This document shows positions 5,761-6,354 of a DNA stretch of 6,354 nt, one piece after another. Position 1 is the stretch's first letter, and the number at the start of each line of letters is the position of its first letter. The position numbers and the translations under genes were made by a program. This DNA comes from an uncultured Oscillospiraceae bacterium (GTDB taxonomy: Bacteria > Bacillota > Clostridia > Oscillospirales > Oscillospiraceae), in contig CANRHF010000112.1 of the NCBI GenBank assembly GCA_947630345.1, positions 1-6,354 on the forward strand, written 5' to 3'. The notes beneath the pieces were generated by a model. It was not told the DNA's origin. It did not search any database and saw only the letters and a program-made list of their open reading frames with translations.

Positions 5761-6354
5761 TCACACCCCCGCCAACACATCAAACGTCCCCGACACGTTC
5801 AGCCTCCCATACCCCCATTCTCTATTCGGGTAAAACAGATCCGCGCTCCGGGAGGCTCCCCGGATAAAGTAATTTTTTACCTCCAGGCTCTCCAGCAGCG
5901 GACTGTTTCCCTCCACCACGGCCCATTGCATGAACTGGGCCACGGCGCCCGCCGTAATGGCCGCTGCCAGGCTGCCTCCGCTCTGCCGTCCGAACACGGT
6001 GGGCACATCCACCCCCGGCGCGGAAAAAACCGGGCGGATCTGACCGGTCCTTGAGAAGCCCCTGCCGGAATCAAGGTAAAAGCTGTTATTGAAATCATTG
6101 TAAGCCGATACGCCGATCACGCTTTCCGCCATGGACGGCTCCGTCAAAGTGATATAAGGATCCGATTCCAAAAACGTCACCTCGGAAGAAAGAAATTCCG
6201 TGATGGGCAGCCACATATTGAACACCCCGTTGTGGATCTCCGAAAGAGAGGACACCCGAAAGGTCCAGATTCCCGCCGTAGGCTCCACCATGCGGAACAA
6301 AAGCAGCTGTTCCCCCGAGATCGGCTCTACCAGAACGCTGGAAATCGTGACCTT
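5761..6354 (-). CDS. S8 family (subtilisin-like, Csp-type) peptidase, C-terminal part (partial)
   Basis: The last 197 residues of a subtilisin-like serine peptidase are visible; the N-terminal part with the catalytic Asp and His is beyond the right edge. The visible part opens with a beta-rich segment (GIWTFRVSS, GVFNMWLP) typical of the domain inserted in clostridial Csp-type proteases. It continues with ESVIGVSAYN, FSAPGVDV and the serine motif SGGSLAAAITAGAVAQF. The catalytic serine codon is at 5973-5971. The usual GTS is GGS here. The end (EWGYGRLNVSGTFDVL) matches the closing helix of the family. CspA/B/C proteins act on spore germination proteases in clostridia, but many relatives in gut Clostridia have unknown substrates, so no role is assigned. 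GC content is high, in contrast with the neighbouring islet. Confidence 0.88.
   Translation of the reverse strand, partial: KVTISSVLVEPISGEQLLLFRMVEPTAGIWTFRVSSLSEIHNGVFNMWLPITEFLSSEVTFLESDPYITLTEPSMAESVIGVSAYNDFNNSFYLDSGRGFSRTGQIRPVFSAPGVDVPTVFGRQSGGSLAAAITAGAVAQFMQWAVVEGNSPLLESLEVKNYFIRGASRSADLFYPNREWGYGRLNVSGTFDVLAGV

Noticed and set aside
5615..5764. Extension of the ATPase by 50 residues to 5764
   Set aside because: The extra stretch contains the promoter and the tandem repeat, and a strong ribosome binding site at 5624-5630 serves the ATG at 5614, where the ATPase fold begins.

Overview
The window looks like a moderately GC-rich member of the Clostridia, plausibly of the Oscillospiraceae/Lachnospiraceae type. 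This is an inference from three things: strong AGGAGG-type ribosome binding sites and sigma-A-like promoters, a GHKL sensor kinase paired with a LytTR response regulator, and a Csp-like S8 peptidase. No rRNA, tRNA, CRISPR array, IS element or recognisable integrase is present.

Layout. (1) Positions 1-149 hold the Gly/Ser-rich C-terminal end of an unidentified + strand gene. A perfect 12-bp hairpin at 200-233 follows it and probably terminates transcription from both sides. (2) On the - strand, 2370 down to 316, is a two-gene operon: a LytTR response regulator followed 9 nt later by a GHKL sensor histidine kinase. It has a very good promoter (TTGAAG, 17 nt, extended TACAAT) that fixes the regulator start at 2370. 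(3) A divergent control region at 2371-2651 carries two outward-facing promoters, a CCGGGAC hairpin and an 11-bp direct repeat. (4) On the + strand, 2652-3764 encodes an NAD(P)-dependent malate/lactate dehydrogenase-like (Ldh_2 family) oxidoreductase. (5) On the - strand, about 5760 to 3802, lies a strikingly AT-rich islet with its own promoter. It encodes an OLD/ABC-like ATPase (441 aa) that overlaps by 11 nt a 165-aa cysteine-rich protein with a D-x16-ExK pattern suggestive of a PD-(D/E)xK nuclease. (6) At the right edge, on the - strand, is the C-terminal part of a subtilisin-like (S8) peptidase.

How the genes fit together. The regulator and kinase form one signalling unit. Its target is not shown by the sequence, but the divergent dehydrogenase promoter is the nearest candidate. 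The AT-rich pair is the most interesting part: an ATPase sensor type coupled to a small putative nuclease is a common design for anti-phage defence modules. The islet is compact, self-promoted and foreign in base composition, and it sits between ordinary GC-rich chromosomal genes. I do not recognise it as a named system. The defence role and the nuclease fold are inferences from motifs and context.
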